Assembly (NCBI RefSeq): GCF_024171695.1
Contig: NZ_JAMTCF010000004.1
Coordinates: 310,001-374,000, forward strand
Reading direction: 5' to 3'
From: Actinosynnema pretiosum
GTDB lineage: Bacteria > Actinomycetota > Actinomycetes > Mycobacteriales > Pseudonocardiaceae
Length of the DNA: 64,000 bases
A program made the position numbers and the translations under genes. The notes under the pieces were generated by a model. That model was not told where the DNA came from and searched no databases. It saw only the letters and a program-made list of their open reading frames with translations. Each line of letters starts with the position of its first letter. Position 1 is the first letter of the stretch. Below, piece after piece: positions 36,316 through 45,699 of the stretch.

Positions 36316-37071
36316 TCACACCGCGTAGACGTGGTCCGGCACGTCGGTGACGAGCATGTGCCCCGGCGCGTGCGTGATCGCGAACGGCGGCCGGGACGCC
36401 ACCAGCGCGGCCTGCGGCGTCACCCCGCAGGCCCAGAACACCGGCACGTCACCCGGCTCGGCCACCACCGGGTCGCCGAAGTCCGGCCGATCCAGGTCGG
36501 CGATCCCCAGCGCGGCCGGGTCGCCGACGTGCACCGGGGCGCCGTGCACGGCGGGCATCCGCGCGGTCACCTCGCGCGCCACTCCCACCAACCCCTCCGG
36601 GACCTGCCGCATCGACACCACCAGCGGTCCGCCCAGCCTGCCCGCGTCGCGGCAGCGCCGGTCCGTGGTGAACATGGCGACGTTGCGCCCCTGCTCGACG
36701 TGCCGCAGCGGCACGCCCGCCCGCTTCAGCGCCGTCTCGAACGTGAAGCTGCACCCGATCAGGAACGACACCAGGTCGTCCCGCCACCACCGCAGCACGT
36801 CGGTCGGCTCCTCGACCGGCTCGCCGTCGCGCCACACCCGGTAGCGCGGCAGGTCGGTGCGCAGGTCGGCGTCCGGGGCCAGCACCGTGCGGTGGTCGCC
36901 GGGGTCGGTCACGTCCAGCACCGGGCACGGCTTCGGGTTGCGCTGGGCGAACAGCAGCACGTCGTAGGCCCAGTCGCGCGGCACGGCCACCAGGTTGGCC
37001 TGCGCGTACCCGTCGGCCAGCCCGGTGGTGCTGCCGGTCGCGGTCGCCCTGACCCGCGCGGGCGTGCTCAC
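36316..37071 (-). CDS. DUF1445/D-glutamate cyclase-like putative hydro-lyase
   Basis: Member of the PF07286 family, annotated as putative hydro-lyase and related to the bacterial part of D-glutamate cyclase. The 251-residue product carries [72 protein letters not shown] and the C-terminal [13 protein letters not shown]...[13 protein letters not shown], all hallmarks. The start overlaps the upstream MFS gene by 4 bp, so the two form a transporter-enzyme operon probably for uptake and degradation of a carboxylate or amino-acid derivative. The real substrate is unknown. Confidence 0.88.
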   Translation of the reverse strand: MSTPARVRATATGSTTGLADGYAQANLVAVPRDWAYDVLLFAQRNPKPCPVLDVTDPGDHRTVLAPDADLRTDLPRYRVWRDGEPVEEPTDVLRWWRDDLVSFLIGCSFTFETALKRAGVPLRHVEQGRNVAMFTTDRRCRDAGRLGGPLVVSMRQVPEGLVGVAREVTARMPAVHGAPVHVGDPAALGIADLDRPDFGDPVVAEPGDVPVFWACGVTPQAALVASRPPFAITHAPGHMLVTDVPDHVYAV

Positions 37072-38339
37072 CCCAGCTCCCGGCCGAGCGTCTCCGGCAG
37101 GCCGAGCAGGGCCAGCACGGCGATGCCGTAGGCGGCGGCCCCGAACGCCATCGCGCCGCCCACGCCCGCGCTCTCGGCCGCGAACCCGACCGCCGCCGGG
37201 AACAGCGCGCCGACCGCCCGCCCCGAGTTGTAGGTGAAGCCCTGGCCGGTGCCGCGCAGGTGCGCCGGGTACAGCTCGGACAGGAACGAGCCGAACCCGC
37301 TGAAGATCGCCGACATGCAGAAGCCCAGCGGGAAGCCCAGGAACAGGATCGCGGTGTTCGCGCCCTCCGGGACGCGGGTGTAGAGCAGGATCAGCGCCGC
37401 CGACAGCACCGAGAACAGCGCGAACGTGCGCTTGCGGCCGAGCTTGTCGGTCAGGTACCCGCCGGACACGTAGCCGGTGAACGCGCCGGAGATCAGGAAC
37501 GCCAGGTAGCCGCCGGTGCCGATGACGGTCAGGTCCCGCTCGGACTTCAGGTACGTCGGCAGCCAGGTCGCGAGCGTGTAGTAGCCGCCCTGCACGCCGG
37601 TGGCCAGCAGGGAGGCGAACAGGGTCGTGCGGGCCAGCGGGCCGGTGAAGATCGCGCCGAACGAGCCGCGCTCGGCGCTCGCGGTGCGGCGGGCGGTGGC
37701 CTCGGGGGCGTCCTGGACGCGGCGGCGGACGTAGACGATCAGCAGGGCGGGCAGCGCGCCGGTGAAGAACAGCACCCGCCAGGCCAGGTCGGGGTGGACC
37801 AGCTCGAACACCAGCGCGTAGACCAGCACCGACAGCGCCCAGCCGACCGCCCACGAGCTCTGGATGAACGCCACGGTGCGTCCCCGGTAGCGGGGTTGGC
37901 AGTACTCGGCGACCAGGATCGCGCCGACCGCCCACTCGCCGCCGAAGCCGAGGCCCTGCAGGGCGCGGAACACCAGCAGCATCTCGTAGCTGGTCGCGAA
38001 CCCGCACAGGACGGTGAACACGGCGTAGGTGACGACGGTGATCATCAGGGCGCGGGTGCGGCCGATGCGGTCCGCGAGCACGCCCGCGATGGCCCCGCCG
38101 AGCGCGCTGACCACCAGGGTGACCGTGGTGAGCAGGCCCGCCTCGCCCTTGGTGATGCCGAAGTAGGCGGTGATGGCGACCAGGCCCAGCGGGAGGACCT
38201 GGAAGTCGTAGGAGTCCAGCCCGTAACCGCCGAACGCGCCGACGAAGGCGCGCCTGCCGCGCTGCCCGAGGGTGCGGTACCAGGCGAACCGGCCGTTCTC
38301 GTCGCTGGACGTGGCGCTGTCCGGTGCGGTGGCGCTCAT
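37068..38339 (-). CDS. MFS transporter, carboxylate/aromatic-acid symporter type
   Basis: Sugar-porter-like or AAHS-type secondary transporter of 423 residues with about twelve membrane segments. Motifs: [17 protein letters not shown] in TM1, [14 protein letters not shown] after TM2, [22 protein letters not shown] in TM4-5, and [12 protein letters not shown] in the second half. Such transporters pair with DUF1445 enzymes. ATG 38339 has GAGGTGAGA upstream. A perfect 19-bp palindrome 45-63 bp upstream is the probable operator of a GntR-type regulator. Confidence 0.9.
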   Translation of the reverse strand: MSATAPDSATSSDENGRFAWYRTLGQRGRRAFVGAFGGYGLDSYDFQVLPLGLVAITAYFGITKGEAGLLTTVTLVVSALGGAIAGVLADRIGRTRALMITVVTYAVFTVLCGFATSYEMLLVFRALQGLGFGGEWAVGAILVAEYCQPRYRGRTVAFIQSSWAVGWALSVLVYALVFELVHPDLAWRVLFFTGALPALLIVYVRRRVQDAPEATARRTASAERGSFGAIFTGPLARTTLFASLLATGVQGGYYTLATWLPTYLKSERDLTVIGTGGYLAFLISGAFTGYVSGGYLTDKLGRKRTFALFSVLSAALILLYTRVPEGANTAILFLGFPLGFCMSAIFSGFGSFLSELYPAHLRGTGQGFTYNSGRAVGALFPAAVGFAAESAGVGGAMAFGAAAYGIAVLALLGLPETLGRELG

Positions 38340-38383
38340 TCTCACCTCGCAGGGGGAGGGGTGTGCCGTGCGCCACACGGTAG

Positions 38384-38402
38384 GGGATTGTTGAACAATC
38401 CC
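38384..38402. promoter_or_regulatory. Probable GntR/FadR-family operator of the MFS-DUF1445 operon
   Basis: Perfect 19-bp palindrome GGGATTGTTGAACAATCCC with central G, 45 bp upstream of the MFS start codon. TTGTTnAACAA-like sites are typical of GntR regulators of the FadR/FCD subgroup. No such regulator gene is in the window. Confidence 0.65.
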
Positions 38403-38754
38403 ACCAGGATGCTTCGGGGGGTGATGGGAATTCGGGGTGAGGCGGGTTCGGGGGTGTGCGCGCCTGCGCTTGGCCGGACGGGGGGCGCGCGGGGACCGGG
38501 AGGCGCGCCACCCGGCCTCGGACTTCTTGCCGCACAACGGGAGCGGTCGTCGCGCCGACGTCATGCGGTGCGCGCCGGGCGACCCGGAAGGCGCGGTGCG
38601 CGTGATCGCTCACCGAGGCCGGCGGCGCGGAATCGTTGCCGCCGTTGAGAAACTCATCTCGGAGAGCAGGCGCGCGCCGCCCACACCGGGTTGCTCCGGT
38701 CGGCGGATGGGGCATCAGTCCCGCGCCGCCGCCCGAGGCGTTCTCCGGGCGGCG

Positions 38755-38860
38755 CGAAACCCCTGCGGGGCAACACGAAACCTCTACCGGGCAACCCGAA
38801 AACCCTGCGGGCAACCCGAAACCCCCCACGGGAAACTGCGAAACCCCTGCGGGGCGACGA
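38755..38860. repeat. Five tandem 20-22-bp repeats (CGAAACCCCTGCGGGGCAAC type)
   Basis: The 620-bp gap between the MFS gene and the Lon-domain gene has no convincing gene. CGAA-starting units begin at 38755, 38776, 38797, 38817 and 38839. Each holds a small CCCC-TGC-GGGG-like hairpin, so the array can form serial hairpins in RNA. Confidence 0.8.
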
Positions 38861-38961
38861 AGTTCCCCACCAATGCCCGCGCTCGCCCCCGTGTCGCGAG
38901 GAATCCCGTTGCCGCGCCGTCGGTTCCGGGAAGCGCCGGGCGTGGAACCCCGGCCCCGCCG

Positions 38962-39642
38962 TCAGTTCCGGCTCGGCGGGTGGCCGAACTCCGACAGCGG
39001 CGCGGGCACCGCGCGCAGCGCCGCCAGCAGACCGGCCTCGCGGTGCAGCACCTTGCGCACCAACCTCAGCCGCCGCGCCTCCACGGTCTCCTCCAGCAGC
39101 CGCTGCCTGTCCTCCATCGTCATCAGGCAGTCGCTGGCCAACCGGTAGGCCAGGTCGTCGAACATCTCCGGCTCGTGCTCGGGGAACCACTCCTCCTCGA
39201 ACCGCGCCGCCTCCCGGTAGCGGGCGTGCGCGGCCTGCGCGCTCGCGGCCAGCAGCGGAAGCACCGACTCCAGCTCCGGCGGGGACGGGGTGTCCGGCAG
39301 CCACTCCACCTTGCCCACCAGGTACGGCGCCGCGTTCTCCTCGACCTCCAGCAGCCGGAACCTGCTGCCGCCCACCGTGTCCAGGTCGAAGCGGCCGTCC
39401 GGGAAGCGGTGCGTGTCCTGGAGGACCGCCGAGCAGCCGATCGCCTGCAGCGCCTGCACGTTCTCCGCGCCGACCTCCCAGCCCTGCTTGATCGACACGA
39501 CCCCGAAGCTGCGGTCCGGCACGGTGCCGGTCACCAGGTCCACGGTCAACTGGCGGTAGCGCGGCTCGAAGATGTGCAGTGGCAGGGACGCCCCCGGCAG
39601 CAGCACGGTGCCGAGCGGGAACAACGGGAGCGTCGACGTCAC
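38962..39642 (-). CDS. LON N-terminal (substrate-binding) domain protein
   Basis: Stand-alone Lon substrate-binding domain without ATPase or protease parts, in 226 residues. The PUA-like domain covers about residues 1-115 (LPLFPLGTVLLPGASLPLHIFEPRY, FGVVSIKQGWEVG, TVGGSRFRLLEVE), followed by a helical C-terminus. Function of such proteins in actinobacteria is unclear. GTG 39642 overlaps the stop of the NUDIX gene by 4 bp, so it is second in an operon with an NrtR-like protein. Confidence 0.9.
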   Translation of the reverse strand: MTSTLPLFPLGTVLLPGASLPLHIFEPRYRQLTVDLVTGTVPDRSFGVVSIKQGWEVGAENVQALQAIGCSAVLQDTHRFPDGRFDLDTVGGSRFRLLEVEENAAPYLVGKVEWLPDTPSPPELESVLPLLAASAQAAHARYREAARFEEEWFPEHEPEMFDDLAYRLASDCLMTMEDRQRLLEETVEARRLRLVRKVLHREAGLLAALRAVPAPLSEFGHPPSRN

Positions 39643-40328
39643 GGTCCCACGCTACGACCTGAGGGTGGTCGCAGCACGGCGAACGGGTCGGTGACCCGCA
39701 TTCCCCTTGACGCGAAACGGAAAAGCGCCGCGGGCCTGCCGCCCGCCGGTCCCGGCGGCGAGGTCGCGCCGGTCGGCTCCAGCAGTCCGCGCCGGGACAG
39801 CACCCGCTGCAGGTTCGTCGCGGCCACCGGGTAGCCCAGCGCGGCCGAGTACAGCTCGCGCAGCGCGGAGATGGTGAACTCCGGCGGGGCCAGCGCGAAC
39901 CCGAGGTTGGTGTAGGACAGCTTGGACGCGAGCCGCTGCCTGGCCCGCAGCACGATCGCCTCGTGGTCGAACGCCGTCGGCGGGAGCGCGTCCACCGGGT
40001 GCCAGCCGGTGTCGGGCGGCACCGCCGGGTCCACGTCGCACGGCACCAGGCCGAGGAACGCGGTGGCGACCACCCGCTGCCCCGGCGTGCGCCTCGGCGC
40101 GCTGAACACCGCCAGCTGCTCCACGTGCGCCAGCTGCCGCGCGTCGACCTTCTCGGCGAGCTGCCGCCGGATCGACCCCTCCACGTCCTCGTCGGAGCCG
40201 AGCTTCCCGCCGGGCAGCGACCAGCGCCCCGCCTGCGGCTCCCGCCCCCGCTCCCACAGCATGACCTGGAGTGATCCGGCTCTCACCTGGAGGACGGCGG
40301 CGAGCACCTCATGTTCCGCGAGTCCCAC
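39639..40328 (-). CDS. NrtR-like NUDIX transcriptional regulator of NAD synthesis
   Basis: Residues 1-140 are a NUDIX domain: LPGGKLGSDEDVEGSIRRQLAEKV replaces the hydrolase motif GX5EX7REUXEEXGU, with Gln/Lys where the catalytic glutamates are expected, so it is probably a sensor rather than a hydrolase. Residues 145-215 form a winged-helix-like domain with FTISALRELYSAALGYPVAATNLQRVLSRRGLL, as in NrtR regulators that sense ADP-ribose. It is divergent from nadABC with 73 bp between, the classic place for NrtR. GTG 40328 follows TAGTAT plus 6 nt (minus strand), a leaderless pattern. 229 residues. Confidence 0.88.
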   Translation of the reverse strand: MGLAEHEVLAAVLQVRAGSLQVMLWERGREPQAGRWSLPGGKLGSDEDVEGSIRRQLAEKVDARQLAHVEQLAVFSAPRRTPGQRVVATAFLGLVPCDVDPAVPPDTGWHPVDALPPTAFDHEAIVLRARQRLASKLSYTNLGFALAPPEFTISALRELYSAALGYPVAATNLQRVLSRRGLLEPTGATSPPGPAGGRPAALFRFASRGMRVTDPFAVLRPPSGRSVGP

Positions 40329-40333
40329 CCGAT

Positions 40334-40371
40334 GATACTATCGACCGTGTTTTCGTCCCCTGGGCGAAAAC
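40334..40371. promoter_or_regulatory. Divergent promoter/operator between nrtR-like gene and nadA
   Basis: Two palindromes lie in the 73-bp gap: GATACTATC (40334-40342), which covers the minus-strand -10 TAGTAT of the NUDIX gene, and GTTTTCG (40349-40355) / CGAAAAC (40365-40371) with a 9-bp spacer, placed just before nadA. The second is the better NrtR operator candidate. nadA has GGGGAAGG before its ATG. Confidence 0.6.
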
Positions 40372-40401
40372 CTGGCGACGGGGCTCGGGGAAGGACCACT
40401 C

Positions 40402-41421
40402 ATGGCTGCCACCGCTTATCTGGAGCGCGCTTCGGACGGCGCGTACGACGGGATCGCGCCCGACGCGGACTGGCGCGAGGAGGTGCTGCGGCTCGCCCGC
40501 GAGCGCGACGCGGTCATCCTGGCGCACAACTACCAGCTGCCCGAGATCCAGGACATCGCCCACCACACCGGCGACTCCCTGGCGCTCAGCCGCATCGCCG
40601 CCGCCAGCGAGGCGTCCACGATCATCTTCTGCGGCGTGCACTTCATGGCCGAGACCGCGAAGATCCTCGCCCCGCACAAGACCGTCCTCATCCCGGACGA
40701 GCGCGCGGGCTGCTCGCTGGCCGACTCCATCACCGCCGACCAGCTGCGCGAGTGGAAGTCGCAGCACCCCGGCGCGGTCGTGGTGTCCTACGTCAACACC
40801 ACCGCCGACGTGAAGGCGGAGACCGACATCTGCTGCACCTCGTCCAACGCGGTGGACGTGGTCGCCTCGATCCCGGCCGACCGCGAGGTGCTGTTCCTGC
40901 CCGACCAGTTCCTCGGCGCGCACGTCAAGCGCGAGACCGGTCGCGAGAACCTGCACATCTGGGCGGGCGAGTGCCACGTCCACGCGGGCATCAACGGCCC
41001 CGAGCTGGCCGCGCGCGCCGCCGAGAACCCGGACGCCGACCTGTTCATCCACCCCGAGTGCGGCTGCGCCACCTCGGCGCTCTACCTCGCGGGCGAGGGC
41101 ACCGTCCCGGCCGAGCAGGTCAAGATCCTGTCCACCGGCGACATGATCACCGCCGCGCGCGGGACCAGCGCGAAGTCCGTCCTGGTCGCCACCGAGGTCG
41201 GGATGCTGCACCAGCTGCGCAAGGCCGCTCCGGAGATCGACTTCCGCCCGGTCAACGACCGCGCGTCCTGCACCTACATGAAGATGATCACCCCGACCGC
41301 GCTGCTGCGCTGCCTGCGCGAGAACCGCGACGAGGTGCACGTCGACCTGGAGACCGCCCGCCGCGCCCAGGGGGCCGTGCAGCGCATGATCGAGATCGGT
41401 CAGCCCGGCGGCGGCGAGTGA
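40402..41421 (+). CDS. nadA: Quinolinate synthase A
   Basis: [4Fe-4S] enzyme condensing iminoaspartate with DHAP to quinolinate in de novo NAD synthesis. The 339-residue product has [56 protein letters not shown] and HPECGCATS; cysteines of FCGV, GCAT/PECGC and ASCTYM supply the cluster ligands. ATG 40402 has GGGGAAGGA upstream. It overlaps nadB by 4 bp and is the first gene of nadABC under the NrtR-like regulator. Confidence 0.97.
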   Translation: MAATAYLERASDGAYDGIAPDADWREEVLRLARERDAVILAHNYQLPEIQDIAHHTGDSLALSRIAAASEASTIIFCGVHFMAETAKILAPHKTVLIPDERAGCSLADSITADQLREWKSQHPGAVVVSYVNTTADVKAETDICCTSSNAVDVVASIPADREVLFLPDQFLGAHVKRETGRENLHIWAGECHVHAGINGPELAARAAENPDADLFIHPECGCATSALYLAGEGTVPAEQVKILSTGDMITAARGTSAKSVLVATEVGMLHQLRKAAPEIDFRPVNDRASCTYMKMITPTALLRCLRENRDEVHVDLETARRAQGAVQRMIEIGQPGGGE

Positions 41422-43034
41422 GCGCGGCGCGCTGGGAGGCCCGCGCCGACCTGGTCGTCGTGGGCACCGGCGTGGCGGGCCTCACCGCCGCGCTGCGGGC
41501 CCGTGAGCTGGGGCTGCGCGTGCTGGTCGTGACCAAGGCGGCGGGCGGCGACGGCAACACCCGGTGGGCGCAGGGCGGCGTGGCCGTCGTCCTGCCCGGC
41601 GAGCACGACGAGGGCGACACCGTCGCCGCGCACGTCGCCGACACGCTCGTCGCGGGCGCGGGCCTGTGCGACGAGGACGCGGTCGCGGCGATCGTCTCCG
41701 GCGGACCGGCGGCGGTCACCCGGCTGCGCGAGCGCGGCGCCGTGTTCGACCCAGCCCCCGGCGGGAAGCTCGCCCGCACCCGCGAGGGCGGGCACAGCGC
41801 GTTCCGCGTCGTCCACGCGGGCGGCGACGCCACCGGGGCCGAGGTGGAGCGGGCCCTGCTCGCCGCCGCGCTCGACGACCGGGTGCCGGTGCTGGAGGAC
41901 CACGTCGCCGTCGACGCCGTGCGCACCCCGCTCGGCGCGGTGTGCGGGCTGCTCGTGCTGGACTCGGCCGGTGTGCCCGGCGTCGTCACGGCCCCCGCCG
42001 TGCTGCTCGCCTCCGGCGGGCTCGGCCAGCTCTACCAGGCCACCTCCAACCCGGAGGTCGCCACCGGCGACGGGCTTGCGCTCGCCATGCGCGCGGGCGC
42101 GCTCGCGGCCGACGTCGAGTTCGTCCAGTTCCACCCGACCGTGCTCTACACCGGGCGCGGCGCGCGCGGCCGGTGCCCGCTGGTCACCGAGGCCGTGCGC
42201 GGCGAGGGCGCGGTGCTGCTCGACGCGCTCGGGCAGCGCGTGATGCGCGGCGTGCACCCGCTGGAGGACCTGGCCCCGCGCGACGTGGTCGCCGCCGCCA
42301 TCACCCGGCACGCGGCCACCGCGCCCGGCGGGGTCGACGACCACGTGTTCCTGGACGCGACCGGCATCGGCGACTTCGCCCGGCGCTTCCCGACCGTGCT
42401 GGCCGCGTGCCTGGCGGCCGGGATCGACCCGGCGAGCCAGCCCATCCCGGTCGCGCCCGCCGCGCACTTCGCGTGCGGCGGCGTGGTGGCGGACGTCGAC
42501 GGGCGCACCGCCGTGACCGGCCTGTACGCGGCGGGCGAGGTGGCCAGGACCGGGCTGCACGGGGCGAACCGGCTGGCGTCGAACAGCCTCCTGGAGGGGC
42601 TGGTCGTGGGGGAGCGGGCCGCCGAGGCGGTCGCGGCCGACCTGGCGCTTGGCCTGCTCACCAGGACGACCGGCCACGCCGAGCTGCCGACCGCCCCCGT
42701 CGCCGACCGGGACTCGCTGCAGCGGGTGATGAGCCGCTACGCGGCGATCGGGCGGGACGCCGAGGGGCTGGCCGTGGTCGGGTCGGTGCTGGACCTGTCC
42801 ACCACCGACCGGGTGCTGGACAGCCGGGAGCTGGTCGAGGACGCGGCGCTGACGCTCGCGGCGCGGGCGCTCATCGCGGCGGCCGCGGAGCGGACCGAGA
42901 CGCGCGGGTGCCACGTGCGGACGGACCACGCGGGGCGCGACGAGGTTCGGTGGTCGCGCAGCCAGGTGGTGCGGCTGACGCCGAGCGGGCAGCCGGTGCT
43001 GGCCGATCCGGCGCTGGCGCGGGGCGCGGCGTGA
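41418..43034 (+). CDS. nadB: L-aspartate oxidase
   Basis: FAD enzyme oxidising L-aspartate to iminoaspartate for NadA. The 538-residue product has the dinucleotide motif [13 protein letters not shown] near residue 14, [36 protein letters not shown], the succinate-dehydrogenase-type flavin signatures and [21 protein letters not shown] 41418 overlaps the nadA stop. It ends 79 bp before nadC, a gap exactly spanned by a small coupled frame. Confidence 0.96.
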   Translation: MSAARWEARADLVVVGTGVAGLTAALRARELGLRVLVVTKAAGGDGNTRWAQGGVAVVLPGEHDEGDTVAAHVADTLVAGAGLCDEDAVAAIVSGGPAAVTRLRERGAVFDPAPGGKLARTREGGHSAFRVVHAGGDATGAEVERALLAAALDDRVPVLEDHVAVDAVRTPLGAVCGLLVLDSAGVPGVVTAPAVLLASGGLGQLYQATSNPEVATGDGLALAMRAGALAADVEFVQFHPTVLYTGRGARGRCPLVTEAVRGEGAVLLDALGQRVMRGVHPLEDLAPRDVVAAAITRHAATAPGGVDDHVFLDATGIGDFARRFPTVLAACLAAGIDPASQPIPVAPAAHFACGGVVADVDGRTAVTGLYAAGEVARTGLHGANRLASNSLLEGLVVGERAAEAVAADLALGLLTRTTGHAELPTAPVADRDSLQRVMSRYAAIGRDAEGLAVVGSVLDLSTTDRVLDSRELVEDAALTLAARALIAAAAERTETRGCHVRTDHAGRDEVRWSRSQVVRLTPSGQPVLADPALARGAA

Positions 43035-43117
43035 AGGTCGCGCTGGACGTGAGCGGCGCCCGTCGGGGCGTCGCCGGTGTGCGGGGCGGACCCGCACGGG
43101 TGAGGGGAGCGGCGTGA
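43031..43117 (+). CDS. Possible 28-residue coupling ORF between nadB and nadC
   Basis: A GTG-started frame of 28 codons begins inside the nadB stop (GTGA overlap) and ends at a TGA overlapping the nadC GTG. It thus bridges the 79-bp gap with 4-bp overlaps on both sides. The peptide ([14 protein letters not shown]...) is Arg/Gly/Val-rich and not recognised. It may serve translational coupling or be chance in high-GC DNA. Confidence 0.3.
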   Translation: MKVALDVSGARRGVAGVRGGPARVRGAA

Positions 43118-43962
43118 GCACCGGACTGGACCTGGACGACGCCCGCGCGGTCATCACGACCGCGCTCGCGGAGGACCTGCGCTACGGGCCCGACGCCACC
43201 ACGGAGGCCACCGTGCCCGCCGACGCCGTGGCGGTCGCCGAGCTGACCCCGCGCAAGGCCGGGGTGCTCGCCGGGGTGCCGGTGGCGCTGGAGGTGTTCC
43301 GGGCGGTGCTCGGGGACGGCGTGGAGGTGCTGGCGCGGGCCGAGGACGGCGCGAAGGCGGTGCCCGGCGAGCCCGCGCTGGTGCTGCGCGGGCCGGTGCG
43401 CGGGCTGCTCACGGCCGAGCGGACCGCGCTCAACCTGCTGTGCCACCTGTCCGGCGTGGCCACCGCGACCGCCGCGTGGGTCGACGAGGTCGCCGGGACG
43501 AAGGCGGCCGTGCGCGACTCGCGCAAGACGCTGCCGGGGCTGCGGCTGCTGGAGAAGTACGCGGTGCGCTGCGGCGGCGGGGTGAACCACCGGCTCGGGC
43601 TCGGCGACGCGGTGCTGGTCAAGGACAACCACGTGCAGGCCGCCGGATCGGTGCGGGCCGCGATCGCGGCGGTGCGCGCGCACGCCCCCGACCTGCCGTG
43701 CGAGGTCGAGGTGGACTCGCTGGAGCAGTTCGACGAGGCGCTGGACGAGGGCGTCGGGCTGGTGCTGCTGGACAACTTCACCGTCGCCGACTGCGCCGAG
43801 GCGGTCCGCCGGGCGGCCGGGCGCGGGGTGCTGCTGGAGGCGTCCGGGGGGCTGACCCTGGACGTGGCCCGCGCGTACGCCGAGACCGGCGTGGACTACC
43901 TGGCGGTCGGCGGCCTGACCCACTCCTCGCCCGCGCTGGACCTGGGGATGGACCTGCGCTGA
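43114..43962 (+). CDS. nadC: Nicotinate-nucleotide pyrophosphorylase (quinolinate phosphoribosyltransferase)
   Basis: Converts quinolinate and PRPP to nicotinate mononucleotide, last step specific to de novo NAD synthesis. The 282-residue product shows EDLRYGPDATTEATVPAD, LLTAERTALNLLCHLSGVAT, the PRPP-site DSRKTLPGLRLLEKYAVRCGGG, the KDNHVQAAG loop, EVEVDSLEQ, LLDNF and LEASGGL. GTG 43114 follows GAGGGGAGCGGC. Last gene of nadABC. Confidence 0.97.
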   Translation: MSTGLDLDDARAVITTALAEDLRYGPDATTEATVPADAVAVAELTPRKAGVLAGVPVALEVFRAVLGDGVEVLARAEDGAKAVPGEPALVLRGPVRGLLTAERTALNLLCHLSGVATATAAWVDEVAGTKAAVRDSRKTLPGLRLLEKYAVRCGGGVNHRLGLGDAVLVKDNHVQAAGSVRAAIAAVRAHAPDLPCEVEVDSLEQFDEALDEGVGLVLLDNFTVADCAEAVRRAAGRGVLLEASGGLTLDVARAYAETGVDYLAVGGLTHSSPALDLGMDLR

Positions 43963-44226
43963 GCGGGGGACCGGCCGGATCGGGGTGGGCCCGCACTCAG
44001 CGGGGGACCCGGCCGGACCGGGGGCCGCGCTGAACAGCGGACCCGGCCGGACCGAAGGGCCGCGCTGAGCGGGATGGGCGCGTCCTGACCGGGGCCGGTT
44101 CGCGCCCCGCCCTGGTGGGGCGCGCTGACCGGGCTGGCTCGCGCCGGGTGGGGCGGGTTCGCGCCGATCGGGCTCCGCGCCTACCCTGCTCGCGCCTTTG
44201 CCGCCCCCGCGTCCCCCGTGCTCGTC
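43963..44226. repeat. Intergenic stretch with GACCCGGCCGGACCG repeats
   Basis: About 260 bp after nadC with no gene. It holds variants of GGGGGACCGGCCGGATCGG near 43965-44065 (three CCGGCCGGAYCG units spaced about 35-60 bp) and GCGCTGACCGGGCTGG-like units near 44120. A terminator hairpin ends it. Confidence 0.55.
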
Positions 44227-44260
44227 CCGCCGTCCGGTGGCCCTCGCCACCGGACGGCGG
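44227..44260. terminator. Terminator between nadC and the PRC-barrel gene
   Basis: Fifteen-nt perfect arms CCGCCGTCCGGTGGC and GCCACCGGACGGCGG flank the loop CCTC. It suits both converging transcripts. Confidence 0.88.
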
Positions 44261-44264
44261 CGCG

Positions 44265-44702
44265 CTACTGCGCGCCTCCCACCTCGTCCTCGTCGGCCGA
44301 GGGCCAGCGCTCCGCGGCGATCCGGTCGCTGATCGCCCGGCCGCCACTGAAGTTGCTGCCGGTCAACCGGTCGTGGTCACCCGTTCGCGGGGTCACGCCG
44401 TAGTAGCTGTACAGCTCGGCCTGCTGGGCGTCCGTCAGCACCTCGCCCGTGACCTCCAGGTGCGGCGAGTCGCGCACCCACTGCTTGGCGAACGGCACCA
44501 CGATCGTCTGCTCGTCGATCGCCGCCTGCTGGATCGGCACGAACCGCTCCCGCAGCCCGAGCAGCCCGGTGTGCACCGAGGCCCACACCAGCCGCCCGTC
44601 CTCGTCGTCCAGCCACACCCGCTTCACCGACCCGATGCGCTTGCCGCGCTCGTCCAGCACCTCGCAGTCGTGGAGTCGGTCCACGTCGACCGGGTTGATC
44701 AT
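44265..44702 (-). CDS. PRC-barrel domain protein
   Basis: A 145-residue cytoplasmic protein with an N-terminal PRC-barrel (about 5-75: LHDCEVLDERGKRIGSVKRVWLDDEDGRLVWASVHTG, split motif VLDERGKRIGSV) and a helical C-terminus with YYGVTPRTGDHD. The fold is often an adapter or stress-associated module; no partner is evident. ATG 44702 has GAGGGGAGC upstream on the minus strand. It lies 190 bp after the nitrilase-like gene's stop on the same strand. Confidence 0.85.
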   Translation of the reverse strand: MINPVDVDRLHDCEVLDERGKRIGSVKRVWLDDEDGRLVWASVHTGLLGLRERFVPIQQAAIDEQTIVVPFAKQWVRDSPHLEVTGEVLTDAQQAELYSYYGVTPRTGDHDRLTGSNFSGGRAISDRIAAERWPSADEDEVGGAQ

Positions 44703-44891
44703 CACGCAGCTCCCCTCGCGGGGCACCCCCGCCAGGTTCCGAGCTACCCGCTCCCCGCGCCCGACACCCGTCCCGAGCAGGCGGTCCACCCGGAAGTGAT
44801 CGAGGTTTCACACCGCTGCGCGCCAGTGCCGCAGGGAAGCCGGGCGCCCCGCCCAGCACAACCGTCCCACCCGGCGCAACCGCCCCGCCCG

Positions 44892-45671
44892 CTACAACCG
44901 CCGGTTCGCCAGCACCGGCAGCACCTCGCGCGCCTTCGCCACCGCCGCCACGTCCACGTCCACCACCAGCACCCCCGGTTCGGCCCCCAGCTCGGCCACC
45001 ACCCCGCCCATCGGCCCCACCGCCAGGCTGTGCCCCACCCCGGTCGGCGCCGAGCCCGCCTGCTCGCCGGGGTCGGACTGGCCGCACGCCAGCACCCACG
45101 TCGTGCTGTCCAGCGCCCGCGCCCGCGCCAGCAGCCGCCACTGCTCCACCTTGCCCTCGCCCGCCCCCCACGACGCGGCCACCACCACGGCCGCCGCGCC
45201 CCGGTCCGCCAAGGCCCGGAACAGCTCGGGGAACCGCACGTCGTAGCAGGTCGCCAGGCCCAGCCCCACCCCGTCGACCTCCACCACCAGCGGCTCGCCG
45301 CCGGGTGCCACGGTGCGCGACTCGGTGAAGCCGAACGCGTCGAACAGGTGGATCTTGTCGTACCCGACGTGGTGGTCACCGCCGGTGACCAGGAGGGTGT
45401 TGGCCACTCGTCCGTCGGGCGATGGGGTGAACATCCCCGCCACCACGACCACCCCGTGCTCGTCCGCGACCGCCCGCACCGCCGTCGCCCACGGTCCGTC
45501 CAGCGGCTCCGCCACCGGACCGAGGGGCACGCCGAACCGGCACATCACCGCCTCGGGCAGCACCACCACCCGCGCGCCCCGCGCGGCGGCCGTCGCCACC
45601 TGCGTCTTCACCAGCCCCAGGTTGGCCGCCGGGTCGGTGGTCGAGTTGAACTGGCACAGCGCGACACGCAT
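44892..45671 (-). CDS. Nitrilase-superfamily carbon-nitrogen hydrolase
   Basis: Amidase-type enzyme of 259 residues with the Glu-Lys-Cys triad: E40 in VVLPEAVM, K106 in YDKIHLFD and C142 in ATCYDVRFPEL. The closing motif ARALDSTTWVLACGQ is present. The YDKIHLFD-CYDVRFPE combination resembles the Nit2/omega-amidase and deaminated-glutathione amidase branch; the substrate cannot be fixed. ATG 45671 follows TAGAGT plus 6 nt, a leaderless pattern. Divergent from the lipoprotein gene with 28 bp between, so the two promoters overlap. Confidence 0.9.
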   Translation of the reverse strand: MRVALCQFNSTTDPAANLGLVKTQVATAAARGARVVVLPEAVMCRFGVPLGPVAEPLDGPWATAVRAVADEHGVVVVAGMFTPSPDGRVANTLLVTGGDHHVGYDKIHLFDAFGFTESRTVAPGGEPLVVEVDGVGLGLATCYDVRFPELFRALADRGAAAVVVAASWGAGEGKVEQWRLLARARALDSTTWVLACGQSDPGEQAGSAPTGVGHSLAVGPMGGVVAELGAEPGVLVVDVDVAAVAKAREVLPVLANRRL

Positions 45672-45699
45672 GACCCCACTCTAGGTAGTGTCGGGCCCC

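Noticed and set aside
32603-36319. A giant protein of over 1200 residues on the minus strand ending in a glutaredoxin
   Set aside because: Only the last 81 codons are real; the rest lies antisense to bioD, bioB, bsaP and the DUF2567 gene.
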